DNA from: Nonomuraea turcica
GTDB taxonomy: Bacteria > Actinomycetota > Actinomycetes > Streptosporangiales > Streptosporangiaceae
Assembly: GCF_030718205.1 (NCBI RefSeq)
Contig: NZ_JAUZQF010000023.1
Coordinates: 1-64,000, forward strand
Length of the DNA stretch: 64,000 nt
Reading direction: 5' to 3'
Shown: positions 25,640 through 34,254 of the stretch, one piece after another
How positions within the stretch are numbered: the stretch's first letter is position 1
Layout: every line of letters begins with the position of its first letter
Notes under the pieces: model-generated
The model's input: the letters and a program-made list of their open reading frames with translations, nothing else
Databases searched by the model: none
Told to the model about the DNA's origin: nothing
Program-made: the position numbers and the translations under genes

Positions 25640-28222
25640 ATGAACACGGCACTGGACTTCTCCGAGATCGACGGCGGGATGCTGGCCGAGGTGGGCGGCA
25701 AGGCCGCCAACCTCGGCGAGCTGACCAGGGCCGGGCTGCCCGTGCCGCCCGGCTGGGTGCTCACCACGGAGGCCTACCGTCAGGTCGCGGACGGGCTGGA
25801 GACCGGCGGAGAAGGGCTGGCCGAGCGCGCCAGGCGGCACCTGCTCCAAGCCCCGGTGCCGGCCGCCGTGCACGAGACGATCGTGAAGCACTACGCCGCG
25901 CTCGGCCCCGACGTCCCGGTGGCGGTGCGCTCGTCGGCCACGGCCGAGGACCTGCCGTTCGCCAGCTTCGCCGGGCAGCAGGAGACCTACCTCAACGTCG
26001 TGGGCGCCGAGGCGGTGGTCGAGGCCGTACGCCGCTGCTGGGCCTCCCTCTGGACCGACCGCGCCGTGGCCTACCGCGAGTCCAACGGCATCGACCACGC
26101 CGCCGTGCGCCTCGCGGTGGTCGTCCAGGTCATGGTGGACTCCCAGATCGCCGGGGTGATGTTCACCGCCAACCCGGTCACGGGCCGGCGGCGCGAGACC
26201 GTCATCGACGCCAGCCCGGGGCTGGGCGAGGCCGTCGTCTCCGGCGCCGTCAACCCCGACCGCTTCGTGGTGTACTCGCGCGAGATCCTCGAACGCCACG
26301 CCGGCGACAAGCGGCTGGCCATCCGCTCCCTGCCCGGCGGCGGCACCGAGCGGGTCGAGACCACCCACGACGGCCTCTGCCTGACCGACGCCCAGGTCCT
26401 CGCGCTGGCCGAGCTGGGCGCCCGGGTCGAGGACCACTACGGCGCGCCGCAGGACACCGAGTGGGCCATCGACGCGGACGGCACGCTCTGGCTCACCCAG
26501 GCCAGGCCGATCACCACCCTCTACCCGCTGCCGGAGACCACCAGGGAGGGCCTGCGGGTCTTCTTCTCGGTCAACGTGGCCCAAGGCGTCATGGGGCCGA
26601 TCACGCCGCTGGGGCTGTCGGCGTTCAAACTGATCAGCGGCGGCGCCGCGAGCCTGCCCGGTTACGGCCCCGCCGACCCGCTCGACGGCCCGCCCTTCGT
26701 GTCCGTTTCAGGGCAGCGCCTGTGGCTCGACATCACCACCGCCGTACGCAGCCGCCCCGGCCGCGCCATCCTCCCGCGCGCGCTGACGCTCGGCGAGGCC
26801 CGCACCGCCACCGTCATGGAGCGGCTGGTGGAGGACCCTCGCCTGTCGCTCGTCCACACCTCCCGCCGCCCGTTCCTGCGCGCCCTCGCGCGCTTCGCCC
26901 ACCGCGTCCATGCCCCGTCGCGTGTCCTGATGGCCCTGACCAGGCCGGAGAGGGCTCTGGCCTATGCCGCCCGGCTCGGCGGAGAGCTCGACAAGAGGCT
27001 CCAGGTGCCCGATTCCGCCACCCCCGCACAGCGGCTGGATCACGCCGAGCGCATGCTGGCCGGCACCTTTCCCACCATCATCTCGATCATGCCCATCGTG
27101 ATCACCGGGTACGGCCTGTTCGCGCTGGCGTCCAAGCTGTCCGGTGTGCCGCTGGCCGAGATGCAGGACGTGCTGCGCAGCGTCCCGCACAACCCGACCA
27201 CGGAGATGGACCTGGAGTTGTGGGCCCTGGCCACCCGTATCGAGCCGGAGCCGTTCAAGGAACTGCCGGTCGCCGAGCTGGTCCGCTGCTACAAGGAGGG
27301 CGGCCTGCCGCCCGTCGCACAGCGCGAGATCACCGCGTTCCTGGACAAATACGGCCACCGCGGCGTCGCGGAGATCGACCTGGGCGTGCCCCGATGGTCG
27401 GAGGAGCCCGCGCACATTCTCGGCGTGCTGGCCAACTACCTGCGCATGGACCTGCAGCAGGATGGGGGCGCCGACCTCGCTCCCGCCGCGCTGTTCGCCA
27501 AGGGCGCCGAGCAGGCGCAGGCCGCCATCGCACACGTGGTGACGCAGGCCCGGCGCAGGGCCCGCTGGCGGGGTGCCGTGGCGCGGTTCGGGCTCCGGCG
27601 CACCAGGAAGTTCGCCGGCCTGCGTGAGCTGCCCAAGTTCTACCTGGTCAAGACGCTCGCCGCGGTGCGGCACAGCCTCTTCGCGGTCGGCGAGCACCTG
27701 GTGGGGCTCGGCGTGCTCGACGCGGCCGAGGACGTGTTCTTCCTGGACCTGCGGGAGGTCAGGGCCGCGCTCGGCGGAGGCGACCTGCGGGCGGTCGTGG
27801 CCGAGCGGCGGGCGGCGTACGAGCAGGAGCGGCGCCGCAGGCACGTCCCCCGAGTCCTGCTGTCCGACGGCACCGAGCCGGAGGCGCTGGCGGTCGCCGC
27901 CGCGGACGGCGCGCTGATCGGCACGGCCGCCTCGGCGGGCACCGTCACCGGCGTGGCCAGGGTGGTGCTCGACCCGGTCGGCGCGCACCTGGAGCCTGGC
28001 GAGATCCTGGTCTGCCCGTCCACCGACCCCGGCTGGACGCCGCTGTTCCTCACGGCCGGTGGCCTTGTCATGGAGATGGGCGGCGCCATGTCGCACGGCG
28101 CGGTGGTGGCCCGCGAGTACGGCATCCCCGCCGTCGTCGGCGTCCCCGACGCCACCCACCGCATCAGCACGGGCCAGGAAATCGAAGTGAACGGCGCGGC
28201 GGGCACCGTGACGCTAATGTGA
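25640..28222 (+). CDS. PEP/pyruvate-binding phosphotransferase, rifampin phosphotransferase-like
   Basis: 860 residues. Order: N-terminal ATP-grasp PEP/pyruvate-binding domain (GGKAANLGEL near 20; AVRSSATAEDLPFASFAGQQETYLN near 98; MFTANPVTG near 175), a large central domain (about 330-750), and a C-terminal swivelling phospho-His domain with GGAMSHGAVVAREYGIPAVVGV near 815-836, whose His is the phosphocarrier. Size and order match rifampin phosphotransferases (RPH) rather than PEP synthase, which carries a C-terminal PEP-binding barrel. RPH phosphorylates rifamycins using ATP. I saw no rifamycin-associated element upstream. Start ATG 25640; GTG 25631 possible. Confidence 0.8.
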   Translation: MNTALDFSEIDGGMLAEVGGKAANLGELTRAGLPVPPGWVLTTEAYRQVADGLETGGEGLAERARRHLLQAPVPAAVHETIVKHYAALGPDVPVAVRSSATAEDLPFASFAGQQETYLNVVGAEAVVEAVRRCWASLWTDRAVAYRESNGIDHAAVRLAVVVQVMVDSQIAGVMFTANPVTGRRRETVIDASPGLGEAVVSGAVNPDRFVVYSREILERHAGDKRLAIRSLPGGGTERVETTHDGLCLTDAQVLALAELGARVEDHYGAPQDTEWAIDADGTLWLTQARPITTLYPLPETTREGLRVFFSVNVAQGVMGPITPLGLSAFKLISGGAASLPGYGPADPLDGPPFVSVSGQRLWLDITTAVRSRPGRAILPRALTLGEARTATVMERLVEDPRLSLVHTSRRPFLRALARFAHRVHAPSRVLMALTRPERALAYAARLGGELDKRLQVPDSATPAQRLDHAERMLAGTFPTIISIMPIVITGYGLFALASKLSGVPLAEMQDVLRSVPHNPTTEMDLELWALATRIEPEPFKELPVAELVRCYKEGGLPPVAQREITAFLDKYGHRGVAEIDLGVPRWSEEPAHILGVLANYLRMDLQQDGGADLAPAALFAKGAEQAQAAIAHVVTQARRRARWRGAVARFGLRRTRKFAGLRELPKFYLVKTLAAVRHSLFAVGEHLVGLGVLDAAEDVFFLDLREVRAALGGGDLRAVVAERRAAYEQERRRRHVPRVLLSDGTEPEALAVAAADGALIGTAASAGTVTGVARVVLDPVGAHLEPGEILVCPSTDPGWTPLFLTAGGLVMEMGGAMSHGAVVAREYGIPAVVGVPDATHRISTGQEIEVNGAAGTVTLM

Positions 28223-28226
28223 TCAA

Positions 28227-28838
28227 ATGCCCGAGGCGTACTGGAACCACAACGTTCACTACCAGCAGCTCGTGCTGAAGCTCCTGCCGGAAGGCTGCGA
28301 GCACGCGCTCGACGTCGGCTGCGGCGACGGGCTGCTGGTGAGCAAGCTGGCCGCCCGCGTGCCGGCCGTAACCGGTGTGGATCGTTCCGCCGACGCGATC
28401 GCGATGGCGCGTCGGCAGTATGGCGACCTGGACAACGTCACCTTCGTGGAGGCCGACTACCTCGATGACGCGAAAGGCCTGCTCTCCGAGGGCAAGTACG
28501 ACTTCGTCACCGCCGTCGCCGTCGTCCACCACGCGGACTTCGGCGCGGCCATGAACGGCCTGATCGGGCTGCTGGCGCCGGGCGGCCGGCTCGTGATCAT
28601 CGGCATCGCGCGGGACCGCACACTCCTGGACCACGTCGTGCGCCTCGCCGGACAGACGGTCTCGCACGTGCTCAAGCTGTTCCACGGCGGCAAGCGCGGG
28701 CCCGGCGTGCCGGGCATGGACCCCGTCATCACCAAGGGACAGGTCGCCAAGGAGGCCCGTGTGCTGTTGCCCGGCAGCCGCTTCCGACGCCTGCTGCTCC
28801 GCCGCTACCTGCTGACCTGGGACAAACCGGAGCGCTGA
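28227..28838 (+). CDS. Class I SAM-dependent methyltransferase
   Basis: 203 residues. SAM motif I ALDVGCGDGLLVSKLA at about 27-42, acidic end of strand 2 GVDRSADAI, and FVTAVAVVHH at motif IV followed by LLAPGGRLVIIG, all typical of methyltransferases of the Methyltransf_11/25 type. The His-rich post-motif loop and missing C-terminal cap leave the substrate open. Starts four bases after the phosphotransferase stop, so the two are probably co-transcribed. Confidence 0.88.
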   Translation: MPEAYWNHNVHYQQLVLKLLPEGCEHALDVGCGDGLLVSKLAARVPAVTGVDRSADAIAMARRQYGDLDNVTFVEADYLDDAKGLLSEGKYDFVTAVAVVHHADFGAAMNGLIGLLAPGGRLVIIGIARDRTLLDHVVRLAGQTVSHVLKLFHGGKRGPGVPGMDPVITKGQVAKEARVLLPGSRFRRLLLRRYLLTWDKPER

Positions 28839-28868
28839 CTTGGGACGAGCCCGAGCGCTGACCGAGCG
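28812..28868 (+). repeat. 23-bp degenerate tandem duplication across a stop codon
   Basis: A 23-base unit starting CTGACCTGGGAC at 28812-28834 recurs at 28835-28857 with four changes, followed by a shortened third copy. The first copy encodes the last residues of the methyltransferase (LTWDKPER); its stop codon lies at the start of copy two. Confidence 0.8.
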
Positions 28869-28891
28869 GCGGCCCCTTCGAGCCGCCGCTC
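28864..28891. terminator. Bidirectional hairpin between convergent genes
   Basis: Ten-base-pair stem GAGCGGCGGC / GCCGCCGCTC with an eight-base loop, midway between the methyltransferase stop (28838) and the stop of the leftward TIM-barrel gene (28902). Confidence 0.75.
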
Positions 28892-28901
28892 CGAGGCCTT
28901 C

Positions 28902-29750
28902 TTACGGACGGGCCACCACCACGTCCTCGTAGCGGGCCTTCATCGTGGCCACCACCTCGTCCGGGTCGGCGGCCCAGATGTCGGCGTTGAAGATCTCCAC
29001 CTCGACGTCGCCGGTGTAGCCGGCGTCCAGGACCGCACGCGTGATCGGCTTGAAGTCGATCACGCCGTCGCCCATCATGCCCCGGCCGAGCAGCACGTCC
29101 TCCGGCAGCGGGTGCAGGTAGTCGCACACCTGGTAGGACGCGATCCGGCGGCCGGCCCGCGCGATGTCGTCGAACACCCTCGGGTCCCACCACACGTGGA
29201 ACGTGTCGACCACCACGCCGACCTGCTCCTCCGGGTGCGCCAGCGCCAGGTCGAGCGCCTGGCCCAGCGTGGACAGGACCGCACGGTCCGGGCAGTAGAT
29301 CGGGTGCAGCGGCTCCAGGGCCAGCTTGACGCCCCGCTCACCGGCGTACGGCGCCAGCTCCGCCAGTGCCTCGGCCACCCGCTCGCGCGCGCCTGCCAGA
29401 TCCCGCGACGCGCCCGCGGTCAGCGGCTCGCCCGGCTGCACACCGGGCAGGCCGCCCACCACCATCACCAGGCAGGCCGCCTCCAGCTCGGCCGCCTCGT
29501 CGATGGCGCGGCGGTTGTCCTCGAGCGCTTCGGCGAACGCCTTGCCGCTGGTGGTGAGGAAGCCGCCGCGGCACAGCGAGGACACCCGCAGGCCCGCGTC
29601 CCGCACCAGCTTGACACTCTCCGCCAGGCCCTGCTCGGCCACGTTCTGCCGCCACAGCCCGATCGCCTCCAGGCCGTGCCGCACGCACCCGTCCACGGCC
29701 TCCGCCACGGACCAGCGCTTGGTCGTCCACTGGTTGAGTGAAAGGCTCAT
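28902..29750 (-). CDS. Sugar phosphate isomerase/epimerase-type TIM barrel
   Basis: 282 residues, AP-endonuclease-2-like TIM barrel (PF01261). Begins LSLNQWTTKRWS; metal-ligand candidates are LALEPLHP near 140, VVVDTFHVWWDP near 175, and a closing EVEIFNADIW near 250. Differs clearly from the isomerase at 23.9 kb. Its ATG overlaps the stop of the DUF993 gene (ATGA), so it is the third gene of a tightly coupled operon. Such trios of oxidoreductase, DUF993 aldolase-like protein and TIM barrel recur in actinobacterial sugar or cyclitol catabolism; the substrate is not established. Confidence 0.85.
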   Translation of the reverse strand: MSLSLNQWTTKRWSVAEAVDGCVRHGLEAIGLWRQNVAEQGLAESVKLVRDAGLRVSSLCRGGFLTTSGKAFAEALEDNRRAIDEAAELEAACLVMVVGGLPGVQPGEPLTAGASRDLAGARERVAEALAELAPYAGERGVKLALEPLHPIYCPDRAVLSTLGQALDLALAHPEEQVGVVVDTFHVWWDPRVFDDIARAGRRIASYQVCDYLHPLPEDVLLGRGMMGDGVIDFKPITRAVLDAGYTGDVEVEIFNADIWAADPDEVVATMKARYEDVVVARP

Positions 29751-30910
29751 AGCCCGTTCACCGCCAGCAGCGCCTTCATGCGGTGCACGGCCAGCTCCTG
29801 ATCGGACAGTAGCCCGGCCTGGTCGGCCAGGTGGAACACCTCCGACAGGTGCAGCAGCGAGCGGGCCGACTGGGCGCCGTTCACCATGGCGAACGCGTCC
29901 TGGTGGCCGTTCAGCCAGGCCAGGAAGACGATGCCGGTCTTGTAGTTGTACGTGGGCGTCTCGAAGATCTTCCGCGACAGCGGTACCGTCGGGCCGAGGA
30001 TCTCGTCGTACGAGGCCAGCAGCCGGTCACGGCCCGCCTCGTCGCAGGCCGCCTCGGCCGCGTCCAGCACCTGCAGTGCCGCCGCGGCCGCCGGGGCGAT
30101 CGCGTCGAAGATGCCCAGCAGCGCGTGCGAGCCCGTCTTGATCAGCGACGGGTAGTTGAAGTCGTCGCCCGTGTAGAGCTTGACGCCCTCGGGGAGCGCG
30201 GCGCGCAGGCGTACCTCGTGCTCCTCGTCCAGCAGCGACACCTTCACGCCGTCCACCATCGAGGCGTGGGCGTGGATCAGCTCCAGGAACGACTCGGTCG
30301 CGGCGTCCACGTCCCGCGAGCCCCAGTAGCCGGCCAGCTGCGGGTCGAACATCTCGCCTAGCCAGTGCAGGATCACCGGACGGTCGGCCAGGCCGAAGAG
30401 CTTTCCGTACACCTGGTGGTAGTCCTGCGGCCCCGCGGCCACCTTGGCGAGCTGTCGGGAGGCCATGATGATCACGCCGGCGCCGGCCGACTGGACGGTC
30501 TCCAGCTGCTCGGCGTACGCGGCCGTGATGGTGTGCAGGTCGGCGGCGTCAGGCGCGTGGTCGGTGCCGGCCCCGCAGGCCACCAGCGTCGCCGGGTCGC
30601 CGAACGAGCGGGCCTCGGCGGCGCTGCGCCAGATGAGCTCCTTGGTCGCCGCCCAGTCCAGGCCCATGTTGCGCTGCGCGGTGTCCATCGCGTCGGCGAT
30701 CCGCAGGCCGTGCGACCACAGGTGGCGGCGGAAGCGGAGGGTGGCGTCCCAGTCCACGGCGGCGGGGGAGCCGGGCGTGTTGTCGCCGAGCGGGTCGGCC
30801 ACCACGTGGGCGGCCGCGTACACGATGCGGCTGGTCGCCGGCGTCTCCGACACCGGCCAGACCGTCGGCTCGGCCAGCGTGTACGCGCCGACGCCGGGCA
30901 GATCGATCAT
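29747..30910 (-). CDS. DUF993 dihydrodipicolinate-synthase-like TIM barrel
   Basis: 387 residues of the DUF993 family, distantly related to dihydrodipicolinate synthase/aldolases. Features: VDWDATLRFRRHLWSHGLRIADAMDTAQRNMGLDW-like N-terminal block (about residues 50-85), VKVSLLDEEHE with a Lys that could form the Schiff base near 222, and LYTGDDFNYPSL. Its start overlaps the Gfo/Idh stop (TGATG) and its stop overlaps the downstream start. Presumed to cleave or rearrange a sugar acid produced by the dehydrogenase; activity unknown. Confidence 0.85.
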   Translation of the reverse strand: MIDLPGVGAYTLAEPTVWPVSETPATSRIVYAAAHVVADPLGDNTPGSPAAVDWDATLRFRRHLWSHGLRIADAMDTAQRNMGLDWAATKELIWRSAAEARSFGDPATLVACGAGTDHAPDAADLHTITAAYAEQLETVQSAGAGVIIMASRQLAKVAAGPQDYHQVYGKLFGLADRPVILHWLGEMFDPQLAGYWGSRDVDAATESFLELIHAHASMVDGVKVSLLDEEHEVRLRAALPEGVKLYTGDDFNYPSLIKTGSHALLGIFDAIAPAAAAALQVLDAAEAACDEAGRDRLLASYDEILGPTVPLSRKIFETPTYNYKTGIVFLAWLNGHQDAFAMVNGAQSARSLLHLSEVFHLADQAGLLSDQELAVHRMKALLAVNGL

Positions 30911-32055
30911 CACAGCCCCGGCACCTCGATCCTGCGGCCCTCGGCGGACGAGCGCAGGCCCAGCTCGGCGAGCTGCACGCCGCGAGCGCCCGACGCGAAG
31001 TCGTACGGGAAGGGCGCGTCCTCCAGCACGTGCTTGATGAACGCCTCCCACTGGATCTTGAACCCGTTGTCGAACTCGGCGTTGTCCGGCACCTCCTGCC
31101 AGCCGTCGCGGAAGCGCGCCGTGACCGGCAGATCGGGGTTCCAGACCGGCTTGGGGGTGGCCGAGCGGTGCTGCACGCGGCAGTTGCGCAGGCCCGCCAC
31201 GGCGCTGCCGTGCGTGCCGTCCACCTGGAACTCCACCAGCTCGTCCCGGTTCACGCGGACGGTCCATGAGGAGTTGATCTGCGCGACGATGCCGCCTTCA
31301 AGCTCGAAGACGCCGTACGCGGCGTCGTCCGCGGTGGCCTGGTACGTCTTGCCCTGCTCGTCCACACGTGACGGGACGTGCGTCACGGCGCGGGCGTAGA
31401 CCGACTCGACCCGGCCGAACAGGTTCTCCATCACGTAGTGCCAGTGCGGGAACATGTCCAGGACGATGCCGCCGCCGTCCTCGGCCCGGTAGTTCCACGA
31501 GGGGCGCTGCGCCTCCTGCCAGTCGCCCTCGAACACCCAGTAGCCGAACTCGCCGCGCACCGACAGGATGCGGCCGAAGAAGCCGCCGTCGATCAGCCGC
31601 TTCAGCTTGAGCAGGCCGGGCAGGAACAGCTTGTCCTGGACCACGCCGTTCTTGATGCCCTTGGCGGTGGCGGCCTCGGCCAGCGCCACCGCCTCCTGCG
31701 TGGACTCGGCGGTCGGCTTCTCGGCGTAGATGTGCTTGCCGGCCTCGATGGCCTTCAGCACGGCCTTCACCCTGGCGCTGGTGACCTGGGCGTCGAAGTA
31801 GATCACATTGTCGTCGTCGGCGAGGGCCGCGTCGAGGTCAGTGGTGAAATCCGAAATCCCATGCTTCGACGCGATATCTGCCAATTTGTCGGCATTCCGG
31901 CCGACCAGCACCGGCTTGAGCTTCACCCGGGCGCCGTCCGAGAGCGTCACACCGCCCTGTTCGTTGATCGCCAGGACGGACCGGACCAAGTGCTGGCGGT
32001 AGCCCATCCGCCCGGTGACGCCGTTCATCACGACGCCGATGGTGCGCACGCTCAT
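30910..32055 (-). CDS. Gfo/Idh/MocA-family oxidoreductase
   Basis: 381 residues. The N-terminal NAD(P)-binding fold starts GVVMNGVTGRMGYRQH (about 7-22), and AEKPTAES near 115-122 is the EKP motif with the conserved Lys; the C-terminal half is the GFO_IDH_MocA_C sheet domain. Members oxidise sugars or inositol. ATG 32055 follows AAGGGA. First gene of a three-gene operon; a perfect LacI-type palindrome 29 bases upstream matches the one ahead of the LacI gene, so it is probably repressed by that LacI protein. Confidence 0.9.
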   Translation of the reverse strand: MSVRTIGVVMNGVTGRMGYRQHLVRSVLAINEQGGVTLSDGARVKLKPVLVGRNADKLADIASKHGISDFTTDLDAALADDDNVIYFDAQVTSARVKAVLKAIEAGKHIYAEKPTAESTQEAVALAEAATAKGIKNGVVQDKLFLPGLLKLKRLIDGGFFGRILSVRGEFGYWVFEGDWQEAQRPSWNYRAEDGGGIVLDMFPHWHYVMENLFGRVESVYARAVTHVPSRVDEQGKTYQATADDAAYGVFELEGGIVAQINSSWTVRVNRDELVEFQVDGTHGSAVAGLRNCRVQHRSATPKPVWNPDLPVTARFRDGWQEVPDNAEFDNGFKIQWEAFIKHVLEDAPFPYDFASGARGVQLAELGLRSSAEGRRIEVPGL

Positions 32056-32083
32056 TGAGGATCCCTTCAGGTCAAACGGGTGA

Positions 32084-32097
32084 GGAAAGCGCTTTCC
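32084..32097. promoter_or_regulatory. LacI-type operator of the Gfo/Idh-DUF993-TIM operon
   Basis: GGAAAGCGCTTTCC, a perfect 14-base palindrome with the LacI/GalR central CG, 29 bases before the first gene. Shares arms GGAAA/TTTCC with the site at 22838-22851. The 32098-32333 stretch shows no further gene. Confidence 0.85.
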
Positions 32098-32333
32098 CGA
32101 ACCGTACGGCCGCCCCACCGGGGGCGTCAAGTAGCGCCTCCCTTAACCACCGATCACAGGGTACGGAGTGGCACGTCCGTGCCAGTCACAGGGGTCGTCA
32201 CGGCTCTTGCGAGATGCCTGCGCTGGAAGGCCGCCTGCGGGCTGGGACTGCACGACACGCCACCGCCACCGGCGCCCACCCGTCGAACGCGCCGTCGCCT
32301 GGATCGTCGCGCGGGGCAGCCGGCGCTCAGTTA

Positions 32334-33335
32334 CTAGTCGGCGCGCCTGGCCCGGCTCGGCTGGACCCGCATCGGCTCCCCCGGCATCTTGGGGTAGTTG
32401 GGCGGGTATGGCATGTCGCCGCGTTCGTCCTTGGCGTACATCTCCAGCAGGGGCTCGATCGAGTATGACCGGTCGTCGATGTCCGCGTGCACGTCGCCCA
32501 CGTCGGCGAAGCGGGCCGGGACCGTGCGGATGTCGAAGTCCCGCGGGTCGGCGTCGGCCAGCTCGTCCCAGGTCAGCGGCGTCGAGACGGGGGCGTGCGG
32601 CTGGGCCCTGACGGAGTAGGCGCTGACCACCGTGCGGTCGCGGGCGTTCTGGTTGAAGTCGATGAAGACCCGGTCCCCGCGCTCCTCCTTCCACCACGCC
32701 GTGGTCACCAGGCTCGGGTCCCGCTCCTCGACGGCTCTGGCCAGGGCGATGCCGGCGTGGCGGACCTGGACGAAGTCCCAGCGCGGCTCGATGCGCACGG
32801 CGATGTGCGCGCCCCTGTTGCCCGACGTCTTGACGAATCCGGTCATCCCCAGCTCGCCCAGCACGTCCCTGGTGAGGAACGCGGCCTTGCGCGCGGCCTC
32901 GAAGTCCAGGCCGGGCTGAGGGTCCAGGTCGATGCGCAACTCGTCGGGGTGCTCGACGTCGGAGGCCCGCACCTGCCAGGGGTGGAAGTCGATGGTGCCC
33001 AGGTTGGCGCAGTAGGCGATGGCGGCCACCTCGGTGACCCGCACGGACTGCGCCGTCCGGCCGCTCGGGAACGTGACGGTGACCGACTGGAGCCAGTCGG
33101 GATGCTTGGGCGGCATGCGCTTCTGGTAGATCGCCTCGGTCTGCACGCCGTCGGGGTGGCGCTTGAGGTTGGTCGGCCGGTCTTTCAGCGCCCGCAGGAC
33201 GCCGTCGCCGACGCTCACGTAGTAGGCGACCAGTTCGCGCTTCGTGGCGCCGATCTCCGGAAAGTACACCTTGTCGGGGTTGGTGACCTTGACGGTCCGC
33301 TCGCCAACCTCGAGCTCTATGAACGGCGATGCCAT
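32334..33335 (-). CDS. LigD-type NHEJ polymerase/primase domain protein
   Basis: 333 residues, a stand-alone archaeo-eukaryotic-primase polymerase of the LigD PolDom family (PF21686-type). Metal-binding LRIDLDPQPG near 132-141, KTSGNRGAHIAV near 169-180, and FIDFNQN near 233 are the three catalytic blocks. Such proteins add ribonucleotides at DNA ends in non-homologous end joining with Ku and a ligase. A fused ligase or phosphoesterase is absent; a separate ATP-dependent ligase is encoded at 62.6 kb. ATG 33335 chosen; longer upstream frame shows no similarity. Confidence 0.92.
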   Translation of the reverse strand: MASPFIELEVGERTVKVTNPDKVYFPEIGATKRELVAYYVSVGDGVLRALKDRPTNLKRHPDGVQTEAIYQKRMPPKHPDWLQSVTVTFPSGRTAQSVRVTEVAAIAYCANLGTIDFHPWQVRASDVEHPDELRIDLDPQPGLDFEAARKAAFLTRDVLGELGMTGFVKTSGNRGAHIAVRIEPRWDFVQVRHAGIALARAVEERDPSLVTTAWWKEERGDRVFIDFNQNARDRTVVSAYSVRAQPHAPVSTPLTWDELADADPRDFDIRTVPARFADVGDVHADIDDRSYSIEPLLEMYAKDERGDMPYPPNYPKMPGEPMRVQPSRARRAD

Positions 33336-33689
33336 GCCCCCGAACCTACTACCGTCCTGCGACATTGAGGCGGATCCGCCCCCGCGGGGTACAGAACAGG
33401 GCGGGCCCGCCCCGGAGCCGCCTCGGTGGCGGGACCGAGGGCTCGACGGGGCGGGCCAACAGATCGTCCGTCGCCGTTCCGGGCGCTGGCGCGCCACCCG
33501 GTCGGCCGTGACGATCCCCAGCGGCTCCAGCACGGGCGTGGGCTGTGCCGCTCGGCGGGATCTGCGGACGATCTCACCCCTTGGCAGGAGGCGATGACAC
33601 CCCCTTGCCTACAAAGACGCGAATTCTCCCCAGAATGGATGCTTCACCCAGTGGAGATCTCTTTTTGCCGGATCTCGTACCCTGGACGT
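33336..33689. other. 354-base intergenic region without a recognised gene
   Basis: Between the leftward polymerase gene and rightward msrB; must hold both promoters. GC-rich until about 33590, then noticeably AT-richer (GAATTCTCCCC..., CTCTTTTTGCC), as expected for the msrB promoter. Open frames here are fragments with no family features. Confidence 0.6.
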
Positions 33690-34091
33690 ATGGAAAAGGT
33701 CGTCAAGAGCGAGGCCGAGTGGCGGGTCCAGCTTGCCCCCGAGGAGTTCCACGTCCTCAGGGAAGCCGGGACCGAGCGCCCGTTCACGGGGGAGTACGTC
33801 GACACCAAGACCGAGGGCGTCTACTCGTGCCGCGCCTGCGGGGCCGAGCTGTTCCGGTCCGACACGAAGTTCGAATCCCACTGCGGGTGGCCGAGCTTCT
33901 TCGCGCCTGCCGACTCCGATGCGGTGACGCTGATCGAGGACCGCAGTCACGGCATGGTCCGGGTCGAGGTCCGGTGCGCTCGGTGCGACTCGCATCTGGG
34001 GCACGTGTTCCACGGCGAGGGTTATCCGACTCCGACCGACGATCGCTACTGCATCAATTCGGTCTCACTGCGGCTCGAGTCCAAGGCGTGA
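33690..34091 (+). CDS. msrB: Peptide-methionine (R)-S-oxide reductase
   Basis: 133 residues. Reduces methionine-R-sulfoxide. Two zinc CxxC pairs (CRAC near 49 and CARC near 98), GWPSF, and the catalytic RYCINSVSL close to the end with the active-site Cys are all present. Family length is normal. ATG 33690 begins exactly where the family starts ([11 protein letters not shown]); the frame is open further up but unconvincing. Stands alone, with no msrA nearby. Confidence 0.95.
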   Translation: MEKVVKSEAEWRVQLAPEEFHVLREAGTERPFTGEYVDTKTEGVYSCRACGAELFRSDTKFESHCGWPSFFAPADSDAVTLIEDRSHGMVRVEVRCARCDSHLGHVFHGEGYPTPTDDRYCINSVSLRLESKA

Positions 34092-34254
34092 TCGACTCGC
34101 GACTCCGCGTATCAACCTTCTGCCACGGGTAAAGAATCCCGCGTGGGGTTCCGCCATCTCCGCCACCGCTGGGTGACGATCGAGGCTATCGGCCGCATCG
34201 TGACCCAGCGGTGCCAGGTGTGCGCGAAAACACGGGTGCGAGTGCGGTGACCGC

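Noticed and set aside
24617-26584. A 655-codon open frame opposite the phosphodiesterase and phosphotransferase genes
   Set aside because: It crosses two real genes on the complement, has shadow-like composition and no recognisable domain.
33426-33689. N-terminal extension of msrB
   Set aside because: The added residues have no MsrB similarity and the family starts at ATG 33690.
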